Below, one piece after another: positions 1-5,607 of a DNA stretch of 6,137 nucleotides. This DNA is from Acidimicrobiaceae bacterium (lineage in GTDB: Bacteria; Actinomycetota; Acidimicrobiia; Acidimicrobiales; Bog-793). The DNA lies in the NCBI GenBank assembly GCA_027459565.1, contig DAIDIA010000170.1, positions 1 to 6,137 on the forward strand, read 5' to 3'. Under the pieces are notes generated by a model, which searched no databases, was not told where the DNA came from, and was given only the letters and a program-made list of their open reading frames with translations. The stretch's first letter is position 1. Every line of letters begins with the position of its first letter. The translations under genes and the position numbers were made by a program.

Positions 1-485
1 AGGAACATCCACATCGGCTTGGCCTTGACGATCATCACCGTCGCCGGTTCGTCGTAGGGATTGAAGTGGCGGTGGACCGAATCGGTGTGCACCACGTAGA
101 AATCGCCCTTCTCCCAGTCGTAACGCTGGCCGTCGTGGATCTCATAACCCCTGCCGTCAAGCACATAGAACGCCGCCTCGTTCTGGTGGCCGTGGCCACG
201 GTTCGAGGAGTTCGGCGGGAAATCGTGGAAGTACACCTGGAGGCTCTGGGTCAGGAAGGGGTCGTCGCCGGGCTCGATGTGATCCCACGAGGTGATGCCG
301 CGTGCCTCGTTGCTGGTGTTCGCGTCTCCCCCATAGCTCGACCCTGCGTACTCGGTGATCGAACCATGATCCTCGCCCGACGCCTCGCGCACTCTCGGCG
401 CGGCGAGCTGTTGGCGACGGAACTCTTTCAATCCATAATCCTCGGAGGTCAGTGCCCGAACGTAGATCCGGTCGCTCGATGCCAT
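1..485 (-). CDS. Cupin-domain protein, C-terminus missing at window edge
   Basis: The minus-strand frame is open from an ATG at 483-485 to the left edge (161 codons), so only the N-terminal part is visible. The start is supported by a purine-rich AGAGAGGAAG six bases upstream. Residues 1-80 are polar and match nothing I recognise. From about residue 84 a cupin barrel begins: HGHQNEAAFYVLDGRG (98-113) is cupin motif 1 with likely metal ligands H98, H100 and E103. GDFYVV followed by HRHFN (138-142) is motif 2 with H140 as the fourth ligand. Cupins of this kind bind Fe, Mn or similar metals and are often dioxygenases or isomerases, but the substrate cannot be read from the sequence. The HRHFN motif closely resembles RHFN in the bicupin encoded 226 bp upstream on the same strand, so the two may be related genes serving one pathway. 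Cupin fold is confident; enzymatic role is unknown. Confidence 0.85.
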   Translation of the reverse strand, partial: MASSDRIYVRALTSEDYGLKEFRRQQLAAPRVREASGEDHGSITEYAGSSYGGDANTSNEARGITSWDHIEPGDDPFLTQSLQVYFHDFPPNSSNRGHGHQNEAAFYVLDGRGYEIHDGQRYDWEKGDFYVVHTDSVHRHFNPYDEPATVMIVKAKPMWMF

Positions 486-711
486 AGCTGTCTTCCTCTC
501 TCAACGCCGACGGTGAAAACGACTCTCGGGACTGCGCCGTAGTCAGACGCGAACCCTCAAGTGGAGATTCTAGCCGCTCGCCGGCAACTTTGTTCGATAC
601 CTTAACTAATTTCTCTCGGGCGGGACCTGCCGCTGATCCATCCGGTTTGCCTCAACGCCTCCGGTCGCGCGAAGGGCAAAGTACACCGATCAGGAGACGG
701 GGGATGACGGC
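486..711 (-). promoter_or_regulatory. Intergenic leader upstream of the partial cupin gene
   Basis: These 226 bp separate the two cupin genes and hold no credible gene. The middle (about 565-615) is less G+C-rich than the surroundings. On the minus strand it contains TAGAAT (572 down to 567), a plausible -10 about 80 bases before the ATG, but the hexamer 17 bases further upstream (GAACAA) is a poor -35. No hairpin with a T-run follows the bicupin stop. The length suggests the left cupin gene may have its own promoter. The exact promoter is a weak guess. Confidence 0.25.
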
Positions 712-1815
712 TCAGTGTCGATAGACGGGTCGCTCCATGATTGGCGTGTAGCCGCGCTTTGTGAGCTCTTGTTCGAAGATCGTGTAGATCTCGGGAAGCT
801 CGTCGGCGGGCTCGACCTGTCCTCCCCCGCGGCGCAGGTCATCGCGGTGTTCGTAGGTGGCCCGGCGTTCGAGCGTCAGCGGGTATCGGTTCGAGCCGAG
901 GAAGGTCGCGAGGTACCGCGACGGCTCCATGCTCACGTTGAAGTGCTGGTGCCACCACTGCTCCGGGGGCGAGTAGACGTGTCCGTGCTCCCAGTCGACG
1001 CGATGACGCTTCTCGGGATCATCGGTCCACAAAAGCGAGTAGCCCTGTCCCGTCACGGGAAAGATGTGGAAACCGGCCTCGTGCCGGTGCGCCTTCTTGT
1101 AACCACCGACGGGAATCTCCGACATGTGCGCGTGCATCGTGTTGTCGCCGGTGATGAATTCGACGGTGCGCGAACCCTTGCCGCGCTCGTCATTCTCGGG
1201 CACCTGGTCAAAGCTCCCGAGATCGGGGACAAAGTTCGTCTCCCAGATGTTTCGGCGGTCCAACTCGACGTCGCGCGGGATCAATTCGCCAGCTCCGGAG
1301 AAAAAGTCGTCGCGTCCGAAGCGCTCCTTGAAGACCCAGTCGTCTTGGAAGATGAAGTCCTCGTCATGGAGAAGGTTGATCATGATCGGGAAGGTCGTGG
1401 TCGCTGCAAGGACCGCTCGCTCGGTTCCGCTCGTATTGAAGTGGCGGTAGCGGGCATTGAGCGGAATCACGAAGAAGCTCTTGGGTCCCCACTCAAAAGA
1501 ATGGGTCTTCTCACCCGGAGCCTCGATCGTGGTCGTCCCGTGGCCGCTGATGACGTAGACGACCTCCTCGAAGACATGGTGCTGGGGCGACGTTGCGCCA
1601 CCCGCGGGAATGTCGAGGAGCCAGAGATCGAGGAAGTCACCCGCTCCGTCGACTTTGAGGATCGCCCCGCGTGCGTCATATCGCGCCCAGGGCTTCGTCT
1701 CTACCTCCATCAGGTTGACCGCGAAACCGCGCACAAGGGGCAGGCCCTCTTTGGTCACCCACTCCAGATGGGGGTCCCTGACATAACTCTTTCCCGAACC
1801 GACTTCGATATCCAT
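712..1815 (-). CDS. Bicupin protein (two cupin domains)
   Basis: A 367-residue protein from the ATG at 1813-1815, which has GGGGAGAT six bases upstream; a GTG six codons earlier (1833) has no comparable site and is less likely. Two cupin barrels are visible. Domain 1 (about 60-145): QHHVFEEVVYVISGHG (78-93) followed by RHFN (124-127); aligned to HxHxxEE, the first ligand position is Q78, leaving H80, E84 and H125. Domain 2 (about 225-310): HRHEAGFHIFPVTGQG (243-258) and WWHQHFN (287-293), with H243, H245 and H291, but no Glu at the usual position. The layout recalls gentisate-dioxygenase-like bicupins. Similar proteins are sometimes labelled ethanolamine ammonia-lyase-activating protein, a name I would not trust for function. 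No signal peptide is seen, so it is probably cytoplasmic. It is followed on the same strand by another cupin gene. Likely a metal-dependent oxygenase-type enzyme of unknown substrate. Confidence 0.88.
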   Translation of the reverse strand: MDIEVGSGKSYVRDPHLEWVTKEGLPLVRGFAVNLMEVETKPWARYDARGAILKVDGAGDFLDLWLLDIPAGGATSPQHHVFEEVVYVISGHGTTTIEAPGEKTHSFEWGPKSFFVIPLNARYRHFNTSGTERAVLAATTTFPIMINLLHDEDFIFQDDWVFKERFGRDDFFSGAGELIPRDVELDRRNIWETNFVPDLGSFDQVPENDERGKGSRTVEFITGDNTMHAHMSEIPVGGYKKAHRHEAGFHIFPVTGQGYSLLWTDDPEKRHRVDWEHGHVYSPPEQWWHQHFNVSMEPSRYLATFLGSNRYPLTLERRATYEHRDDLRRGGGQVEPADELPEIYTIFEQELTKRGYTPIMERPVYRH

Positions 1816-1916
1816 GCTGATCTCCCCAATCACTTCGCGCCACGTTGCTGGGCGCCTGCCAAAATACGCGTTCAGTCGCGCGCCGATGCCTCAAGATCAA
1901 CCTAATGGGTCCCGGC

Positions 1917-1942
1917 CGATGGCGTCGAGCTCGGTGGCATCG
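1917..1942. repeat. Imperfect 26-bp palindrome between His-rich gene and bicupin
   Basis: The site is centred on CGAGCTCG with outer arms CGATG and CATCG. As DNA it has three mismatched pairs of thirteen. It lies 12 bp past the stop of the His-rich gene and about 100 bp upstream of the bicupin start, in a 139-bp gap with no gene. There is no T-run, so it is not a typical intrinsic terminator. It could be an operator for the bicupin gene, or chance in G+C-rich sequence. Confidence 0.25.
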
Positions 1943-1954
1943 ACAGATGACTCG

Positions 1955-2449
1955 CTACCCGTCGACTCTCTTCTCGTCGATCGGCTCCCACTCCCATTCA
2001 TCGGCATGTCCGTGGGCATCCCCGTGTTCGTGATCTTTCTCCCACGGGTGCTCGCCGATTATTGCCCGACCGCTGCGGTGTGCAGCTTCGGCGGCAGCTC
2101 GGTCAGCGACGTGATGCTGGTGGGTCCCCTCGTGGTGCGCGTGATCGTCATGGTGCTCGTGACCATCGTGCCGGTCGGTCGGGGCGGCATCCTTCGACGT
2201 TGGCACCGCCCTTCCGATTAGGCGATAGCGATTGGGATAGGCGCGAGCCGCGGCCTGGGCGAGGACATAGCGCGAGATCACCTGCGCATGCTCGAGCAGG
2301 AGACGCTGATCGAACTCCGCCAATGGCAGCGTCTCGTCGTCCTCGATGGCAAGTTCTGCGATCGCCGCGCTGAGCTCTGCCACGATCTCGACGATGTGCT
2401 GCTCAAGAGGCGAAAGAAGCGGCTCGAGGTTCTCGTGTTCCTTGCTCAT
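1955..2449 (-). CDS. Unrecognised protein with histidine-rich C-terminal half
   Basis: A 164-residue protein that I do not recognise. Residues 1-75 look helical and soluble, with an amphipathic stretch at about 8-35 and many Leu, Ala and Glu. A linker at 80-92 leads to a tail rich in His and acidic residues: ten His among residues 94-113, then six more between 124 and 148 (16 in total). It ends in a Trp/Glu segment (EWEWEP). There are no Cys residues, membrane segments or signal peptide. His/Asp tails of this kind occur in proteins that bind or store Ni, Zn or Cu, so metal binding is a reasonable inference, not a demonstrated function. The ATG is almost touching the only purine run (GGAAG), so the ribosome site is poor. 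It lies 82 bp downstream of ychF on the same strand and may be read from that transcript. That it is a real gene is supported by its position in the unidirectional gene series and its structured composition. Confidence 0.7.
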   Translation of the reverse strand: MSKEHENLEPLLSPLEQHIVEIVAELSAAIAELAIEDDETLPLAEFDQRLLLEHAQVISRYVLAQAAARAYPNRYRLIGRAVPTSKDAAPTDRHDGHEHHDDHAHHEGTHQHHVADRAAAEAAHRSGRAIIGEHPWEKDHEHGDAHGHADEWEWEPIDEKRVDG

Positions 2450-2531
2450 CTTCCGAGACTATGCCGAAATGCCGCGGCTTTCCATCACGCGGAGAACCTC
2501 AGGGCCCAATCGGCGGGACTTCCACGCGATC

Positions 2532-3611
2532 TCAGACGTTGAAGCGGAATTCGACGACGTCCCCGTCGCGCATGACGTAGTCCCGACCCTCGATCCGCGC
2601 TTTACCGACCGCGCGTGCCGCCGCAACAGATCCGAGCTCGACGAGATCCTCGTATCTGACAATCTCCGCCTTGATGAACCCGCGCTGGAAATCCGTGTGA
2701 ATCACCCCCGCCGCCTCTGGAGCAGTGTCGCCCCGGTGGATTGTCCACGCGCGCGTCTCCTTCTCCCCTGCGGTGAGGAACGTCTGCAGGCCCAGCACCG
2801 AGAAGCCCACCTTCACGAGCTGGACGAGGCCACTCTCGTGCTGCCCGTAGCTCGCAAGCAGCTCACTGGCGTCCTCTTCTTCGAGTCCCGAAACCTCAGC
2901 CTCGATCTGCGCGCAGAGCACCACCGATTCCGCGTGGGGAACCAGCGCCGAGAGTGACTCGCCGAGCTTGGGGTCCCCGAGACCGGCCTCATCAACGTTG
3001 AAGACATAGATGAATGGCTTCGCGCTCAGGAGTTGAAGGTCCTTGATCAGAGCGACATCAAGATCGTCGCGTGACTCAAAGATCGTCCGTCCCGCGTTGA
3101 GGATCTCGCGGGCGCGTCGTGTGGCGTCGAGCACCGGCGCGAGGTCAGCCTTCATGCGCGCCTCGCGCGCGAGTCGAGCGAGTCGATTGTCGACGGTCTG
3201 GAGGTCGGCAAGTATCAGTTCGGTGTTGATCGTCGCAATGTCATCGACCGGTGATACCTTCCCGTCGACGTGGATGACATCGGGATCGTCGAACGCGCGG
3301 ACCACCTGGCAGATCGCGTCGGACTCACGGATAGCCGCGAGGAACTTGTTCCCGAGTCCCTCTCCCTCGGACGCTCCACGCACAATGCCCGCGATGTCGA
3401 CGAAGGTGACCATCGCCGGAACGATCTTCTCGCTGTGAAACAGCGCCGCGAGACGCGAAAGACGCGGATCAGGGACAGCGACAACTCCGACGTTTGGCTC
3501 GATCGTCGCGAAGGGATAGTTCGCAGCGAGCACCTCGTTATGCGTAAGCGCGTTGAACAGCGTGGACTTGCCGACGTTGGGCAGGCCGACAATGCCAATA
3601 CTCAGACCCAC
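2532..3611 (-). CDS. ychF: Redox-regulated ATPase YchF (OLA1/Obg-related)
   Basis: Full-length 359-residue YchF, the usual family size. In order: P-loop GLPNVGKST (9-17), G3 DIAG (72-75) followed by the family signature GEGLGNKFL (83-91), a helical coiled-coil insert (about 130-195), and the modified G4 NVDE (205-208), which in this family goes with ATP rather than GTP preference. A C-terminal TGS domain (about 273-359) ends in the typical DGDVVEFRFNV. YchF is a cytoplasmic P-loop ATPase that binds ribosomes and is linked to translation and the oxidative stress response; it is conserved in nearly all organisms. The start is GTG at 3609-3611 with GAGGAG (3626 down to 3621) nine bases upstream. 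In many bacteria ychF follows pth; no pth is visible here. No truncation or lost motif is seen. Confidence 0.98.
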   Translation of the reverse strand: MGLSIGIVGLPNVGKSTLFNALTHNEVLAANYPFATIEPNVGVVAVPDPRLSRLAALFHSEKIVPAMVTFVDIAGIVRGASEGEGLGNKFLAAIRESDAICQVVRAFDDPDVIHVDGKVSPVDDIATINTELILADLQTVDNRLARLAREARMKADLAPVLDATRRAREILNAGRTIFESRDDLDVALIKDLQLLSAKPFIYVFNVDEAGLGDPKLGESLSALVPHAESVVLCAQIEAEVSGLEEEDASELLASYGQHESGLVQLVKVGFSVLGLQTFLTAGEKETRAWTIHRGDTAPEAAGVIHTDFQRGFIKAEIVRYEDLVELGSVAAARAVGKARIEGRDYVMRDGDVVEFRFNV

Positions 3612-3620
3612 CGAGCCACG

Positions 3621-3642
3621 CTCCTCGCTGTTGAACGACAGC
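3621..3642 (-). promoter_or_regulatory. Shine-Dalgarno of ychF abutted by a small hairpin
   Basis: On the minus strand GCTGT and ACAGC (3642-3638 and 3631-3627) form a perfect 5-bp stem with a 6-base loop, followed at once by the ribosome site GAGGAG and, nine bases later, the GTG start of ychF. The Shine-Dalgarno is clear and decides the GTG start. A regulatory role for the stem is only possible: it is short and could be chance. Confidence 0.5.
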
Positions 3643-3669
3643 TCAGGCTAATCGAATGCGAATCTACCG

Positions 3670-4089
3670 TCAGGACGCAGCGCGACGAAGGAGCACGACG
3701 GGAATGACTCTGTCCGTCTTCTCCTCGTACTCGGCAAAGTTCGGGAACTGCTTCTTCTGGCGCTCCCAGATTGCATCCCGCTCTTCCCCTTTAGCAACGC
3801 TGGCGATCATAGGAACGGTCTCGGAACCGATCTCGACGGTCACCTCGGGATGCGCGACGAGATTGTGATACCAGTCAGGATGTGTCGGCGCACCGCCCTT
3901 TGAGGCAAACACGGCGATCGCATCATCGACCTCTTGGTACATCATCGGGTTGACCCGCTCGAGGCCGGACTTCGCACCGGTGGTATGAAGCAACAGCACG
4001 GGTGCTCCTTCGAACTGTCCGCCCAGCCTGCCCGCGTTCGCGCGAAATTCGGCAATGACCTGTTGGTTCCATGCATTGAAATCTGTCAT
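3670..4089 (-). CDS. Deazaflavin (F420)-dependent nitroreductase-family protein (DUF385/Ddn-like)
   Basis: A 139-residue protein whose length and motifs match the Ddn/Rv3547-type family (split beta-barrel, F420H2-dependent quinone or nitro reductases). Diagnostic segments are LLLHTTGAKSGLERVNPM (32-49), FASKGGAPTHPDWYHNL (61-77), AHPEVTVEIG (79-88) and FPNFAEYEEKTDRVIPVVLL (115-134). The family's Gly-rich KGGAP loop and PxWYxNL motif belong to cofactor binding. These proteins are typical of actinobacteria and some chloroflexi, and reduce quinones or related acceptors in the cytoplasm or at the membrane. No signal peptide is seen. The ATG is well placed, with AAGGAG six bases upstream. It lies 57 bp downstream of the PPOX/F420 gene on the same strand, so the two are probably co-transcribed. 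Family assignment is firm; the natural substrate is unknown. Confidence 0.95.
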   Translation of the reverse strand: MTDFNAWNQQVIAEFRANAGRLGGQFEGAPVLLLHTTGAKSGLERVNPMMYQEVDDAIAVFASKGGAPTHPDWYHNLVAHPEVTVEIGSETVPMIASVAKGEERDAIWERQKKQFPNFAEYEEKTDRVIPVVLLRRAAS

Positions 4090-4146
4090 CTTGTGCTCCT
4101 TGGCGATGTTCAGAGGTATGGGGCGACAACGTTGATGCCGGACGGG

Positions 4147-4530
4147 TTATTGAACGTGAACCTCGTCGGCTTTGATCTTGAGGATGACACGCTCACTCTG
4201 GATGGGTTGTCCGTAATCTGTTCCGTTGTACTTGTGCGACAGTGCGTGGATGTGCGCGAGTGACGACGCACCGCGCTCCTCACCGACGACGCGTCCGCGT
4301 ACCTCCGCGTAGTGATAGGGGTTCGTCGCGTCGACAATCGTCACGGTGACTCTCGGATCGTGCACGGTGTTCTTGTACTTCGCGCGGTGAACCTCGGTGT
4401 TGATGAGGACAAACTCATCGTCGGCATCGACCCACATCATCTGTGTCTGGGGACGGCCGTCGACAAAAAGGGTTGTCAGCGCGGCAAAATTCTTGCCTTG
4501 CGCGAGTGTCTTCACGGTCTCATCGATCAT
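4147..4530 (-). CDS. PPOX-class F420-dependent oxidoreductase
   Basis: A 127-residue single-domain split-barrel protein of the pyridoxamine-5'-phosphate-oxidase-like superfamily, in the subgroup associated with F420 (Rv1155-like). Visible family features are FAALTTLFVDGRPQTQMMWV (15-34, first barrel strands), LINTEVHRAKYKNTVHDPRV (42-61, the cofactor-phosphate region, with R49 and K51/K53 as likely contacts), the strand VTVTIVD (61-67) and YAEVRGRV (74-81). Length is normal. The family uses F420 or flavin for small redox reactions in the cytoplasm; the substrate is unknown. The ATG at 4528-4530 is preceded by TAGGATGGGACC, in which AGGA can act as ribosome site at 7-base spacing. It is the first gene of the minus-strand series and followed after 57 bp by a second F420-type gene, which suggests a two-gene operon. 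Confidence 0.93.
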   Translation of the reverse strand: MIDETVKTLAQGKNFAALTTLFVDGRPQTQMMWVDADDEFVLINTEVHRAKYKNTVHDPRVTVTIVDATNPYHYAEVRGRVVGEERGASSLAHIHALSHKYNGTDYGQPIQSERVILKIKADEVHVQ

Positions 4531-4536
4531 GGTCCC

Positions 4537-4542
4537 ATCCTA
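4537..4542 (-). promoter_or_regulatory. Possible -10 element / leaderless start of PPOX gene
   Basis: TAGGAT (4542 down to 4537 on the minus strand) fits the TANNNT pattern of actinobacterial -10 elements and ends six bases before the ATG. That is the spacing expected if transcription starts at the start codon. The same bases contain AGGA, usable as a weak Shine-Dalgarno in a longer transcript, so the two readings compete. No good -35 is seen. Confidence 0.25.
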
Positions 4543-4662
4543 CCGATGGCGCGCGAGGACCCGATCACAGAGGAACTCGGTCCCGCACGTGACGGTCAGG
4601 GAATTCCATGGCCGGGAAGTCGACGCGGACGCGCGACACCGTCCTTGACCCCTCATCACATC
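4543..4662. other. Gene-free spacer between PPOX gene and tRNA-Arg
   Basis: About 120 bp, G+C-rich, with no supported gene, no strong hairpin with a T-run and no clear promoter pair on either strand. Open frames crossing it are antisense or out-of-frame extensions of neighbours. Confidence 0.5.
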
Positions 4663-4694
4663 ATCGGTACCCCCGGCAATCGGTACCCCCGGCA
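4663..4694. repeat. Perfect 16-bp tandem repeat overlapping the 3' end of tRNA-Arg
   Basis: ATCGGTACCCCCGGCA occurs twice with no spacer (4663-4678 and 4679-4694). The right copy holds the last bases of tRNA-Arg on the minus strand (part of the T-arm 3' strand, the acceptor 3' strand and A73) plus the following CCGAT. The left copy is an extra partial tRNA end directly downstream. Either replication slippage or the trace of a past recombination at this tRNA could produce it. Confidence 0.95.
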
Positions 4695-4757
4695 GGACTC
4701 GAACCTGCGACACGCTGGGTAGAAACCAGCTGCTCTAATCCGCTGAGCTACGGGGGC
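4684..4757 (-). tRNA. tRNA-Arg (anticodon TCT)
   Basis: A cloverleaf folds on the minus strand: acceptor GCCCCCG with CGGGGGT, D-stem GCTC/GAGC, anticodon stem GCTGG/CCAGC enclosing TTTCTAC (anticodon TCT at 4723-4721, reading AGA), variable loop GTGTC, and T-stem GCAGG/CCTGC enclosing TTCGAGT. The acceptor's outermost pair is G1-U72 where G-C is usual, the discriminator is A73, and the next bases are CCG, so CCA is not encoded. The two tRNAs downstream on the other strand do have CCA. The 3' end sits inside a tandem 16-bp repeat. It points away from the VOC gene with a 90-bp divergent gap. Confidence 0.95.
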
Positions 4758-4759
4758 TC

Positions 4760-4788
4760 GTGACAGATGCATCTCCGTCGCCTCTATT
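4760..4788 (+). promoter_or_regulatory. Candidate promoter of the VOC-family gene
   Basis: GTGACA (4760-4765, five of six matches to TTGACA) and TCTATT (4783-4788, four of six to TATAAT) are separated by 17 bp. They would give a leader of roughly 50 bases before the ATG at 4848. The site is in the divergent gap with tRNA-Arg. Confidence 0.35.
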
Positions 4789-4847
4789 GTGACGCATGCG
4801 GCAGTGGGGATGGTTCCACCCGTGAATGCGCCATTCCGGAGAGATCG

Positions 4848-5255
4848 ATGGAGTTCGACGAGCGGCTCAGCCCCTTGAAGGTAGAACGTGTCGAGATTGG
4901 CATCGATTGTCGCGATCCGGTGATGCTTGCGCAGTTCTGGGCCGCCGCCACTGGTTACGAGATCGGAGACTTTGATCCGGCAGAGATCTACCTCGACCTT
5001 CGTCCACCGTCGAAGGCGTTTCCGGTGATCTACTTCCAAAGGGTGCCCGAAGGCAAGAACATCAAGAATCGCCTTCACCTCGATCTCTACGTCGAAGATA
5101 TCGATGTCGCAGCCGACGCCCTTGTCGCGCGTGGTGGCAAGAGAATTGGCGAATTTCGGCGTGGTTCGGCTGGCGGAAAGTGGCAGGTGATGGTCGACCC
5201 TGAGGAAAACGAGTTCTGCCTCTGCGAGCTCCAAGAATCGCAAGAGAGGGCCTAG
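4848..5255 (+). CDS. VOC-family glyoxalase-like protein
   Basis: A 135-residue protein from the ATG at 4848, chosen because GGAGAG lies just upstream and the family fold begins soon after. An ATG at 4767 would add 27 residues with no family likeness and no good ribosome site, and would fall over the candidate promoter. Two beta-alpha-beta modules typical of small glyoxalase-like (VOC) proteins are visible: VEIGIDCRDPVMLAQFWAAA (15-34) with TGYE, and RLHLDLYVEDIDVAADALVA (75-94) followed by WQVMVDPEENEFCLCE (112-127). FQRVPEGKNIKNRLHLDL is very characteristic of this actinobacterial group. Possible metal ligands are H77 and E122. Members of this subgroup are mostly uncharacterised; some VOC proteins confer resistance by binding antibiotics, others are lyases or dioxygenases, and none of these roles can be assigned. 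A hairpin just past the stop suggests it is transcribed alone. Confidence 0.92.
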   Translation: MEFDERLSPLKVERVEIGIDCRDPVMLAQFWAAATGYEIGDFDPAEIYLDLRPPSKAFPVIYFQRVPEGKNIKNRLHLDLYVEDIDVAADALVARGGKRIGEFRRGSAGGKWQVMVDPEENEFCLCELQESQERA

Positions 5256-5260
5256 CGGAA

Positions 5261-5284
5261 GTTCTCGGCTCGCGCGACGAGAAC
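5261..5284 (+). terminator. Hairpin after the VOC gene, likely terminator
   Basis: GTTCTCG (5261-5267) and CGAGAAC (5278-5284) form a perfect 7-bp stem with a 10-base loop, starting five bases after the stop codon at 5253-5255. No T-run follows, so it would be a non-canonical terminator or an RNA-stabilising hairpin. Confidence 0.45.
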
Positions 5285-5340
5285 CGTGGATGTGCAATGC
5301 TGTTCGTCGGAGTAATTGCGATTCATCACCGCTTCACATG

Positions 5341-5417
5341 GTGGCCGTAGCTCAGTTGGTTAGAGCGCCAGGTCGTGGCCCTGGAGGTCGGGGGTTCAAG
5401 TCCCCTCGGTCACCCCA
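5341..5417 (+). tRNA. tRNA-His (anticodon GTG)
   Basis: The cloverleaf has acceptor GTGGCCG/CGGTCAC (one G-U), D-stem GCTC/GAGC, anticodon stem CCAGG/CCTGG with anticodon GTG at 5375-5377, and T-stem GGGGG/CCCCT with TTCAAGT loop. C73 (5414) opposite a G at 5340 (position -1) gives the G-1:C73 identity pair of tRNA-His. CCA follows at 5415-5417. The anticodon loop reads TCGTGGC, so position 33 (5374) is C instead of the nearly universal U. tRNA-Lys follows after 57 bp on the same strand and may be co-transcribed. Confidence 0.96.
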
Positions 5418-5474
5418 AATTTCACACAGACAGCACACTGCGAATTCGCCGCAGACTATGGTGTTACTCCGCAC

Positions 5475-5550
5475 GCGCTCCTAGCTCAATTGGCAGAGCA
5501 ACGGACTCTTAATCCGCAGGTTCTGGGTTCAAGTCCCAGGGGGCGCACCA
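5475..5550 (+). tRNA. tRNA-Lys (anticodon CTT), probable island insertion target
   Basis: Acceptor GCGCTCC/GGGGCGC (one G-U), D-stem GCTC/GAGC, and anticodon loop CTCTTAA with anticodon CTT at 5508-5510. The anticodon stem is ACGGA/TCCGC, with an A-C mismatch at its top pair (5501/5517). T-stem CTGGG/CCCAG encloses TTCAAGT; discriminator A, and CCA encoded at 5548-5550. An integrase gene starts 105 bp past its 3' end, as expected when an element has inserted at the tRNA and rebuilt an intact 3' half. Confidence 0.96.
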
Positions 5551-5554
5551 CATA

Positions 5555-5602
5555 ATCGCAGGTAGATGGCACTATTTGGTCAAGTGGTGCGATCGTTCTT
5601 TT
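5555..5602 (+). terminator. Candidate terminator after tRNA-Lys
   Basis: ATCGCA (5555-5560) pairs with TGCGAT (5588-5593), an inner CACT/AGTG (5570-5573/5583-5586) can add pairs, and CGTTCTTTT follows. The loop is long and asymmetric, so the call is weak. The same inverted repeat could instead be an integrase or excisionase binding site beside the attachment site. Confidence 0.3.
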
Positions 5603-5607
5603 ACCAA

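Noticed and set aside
66..542. Plus-strand frame over the left cupin gene, and a minus-strand frame at 157-504
   Set aside because: Both are alternative frames of the partial cupin gene. Only the frame starting at 485 gives cupin motifs and has a ribosome site.
715..1905. Long plus-strand open frame (396 codons) across the whole bicupin gene
   Set aside because: It is exactly antisense to a gene with clear cupin motifs. Its translation has no recognisable domain, and long antisense frames are common in G+C-rich genes.
1814..2221. Plus-strand frame with a hydrophobic, membrane-like Val/Met stretch
   Set aside because: The hydrophobic stretch is the complement of His codons (CAC/CAT read as GTG/ATG) in the His-rich gene, so it is an artefact of antisense reading.
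2346..3707. Several plus-strand frames over ychF and its flanks
   Set aside because: They are antisense shadows of ychF with Arg/Ser-rich, motif-free translations.
4656..5297. Minus-strand 213-codon frame crossing tRNA-Arg and the VOC gene
   Set aside because: It reads through a tRNA gene (the familiar spurious peptide FYPACRRFESCRG) and is antisense to the well-supported VOC gene.
5438..5454. CTGCG/CGCAG hairpin between tRNA-His and tRNA-Lys
   Set aside because: It is a five-base stem with a seven-base loop and no T-run. It is too weak to call a terminator or processing site.
5290..5484. Small plus-strand frame containing VAQLVRAPGRGPGGRGFKSP
   Set aside because: This is the well-known false peptide produced by translating a tRNA gene, here tRNA-His.
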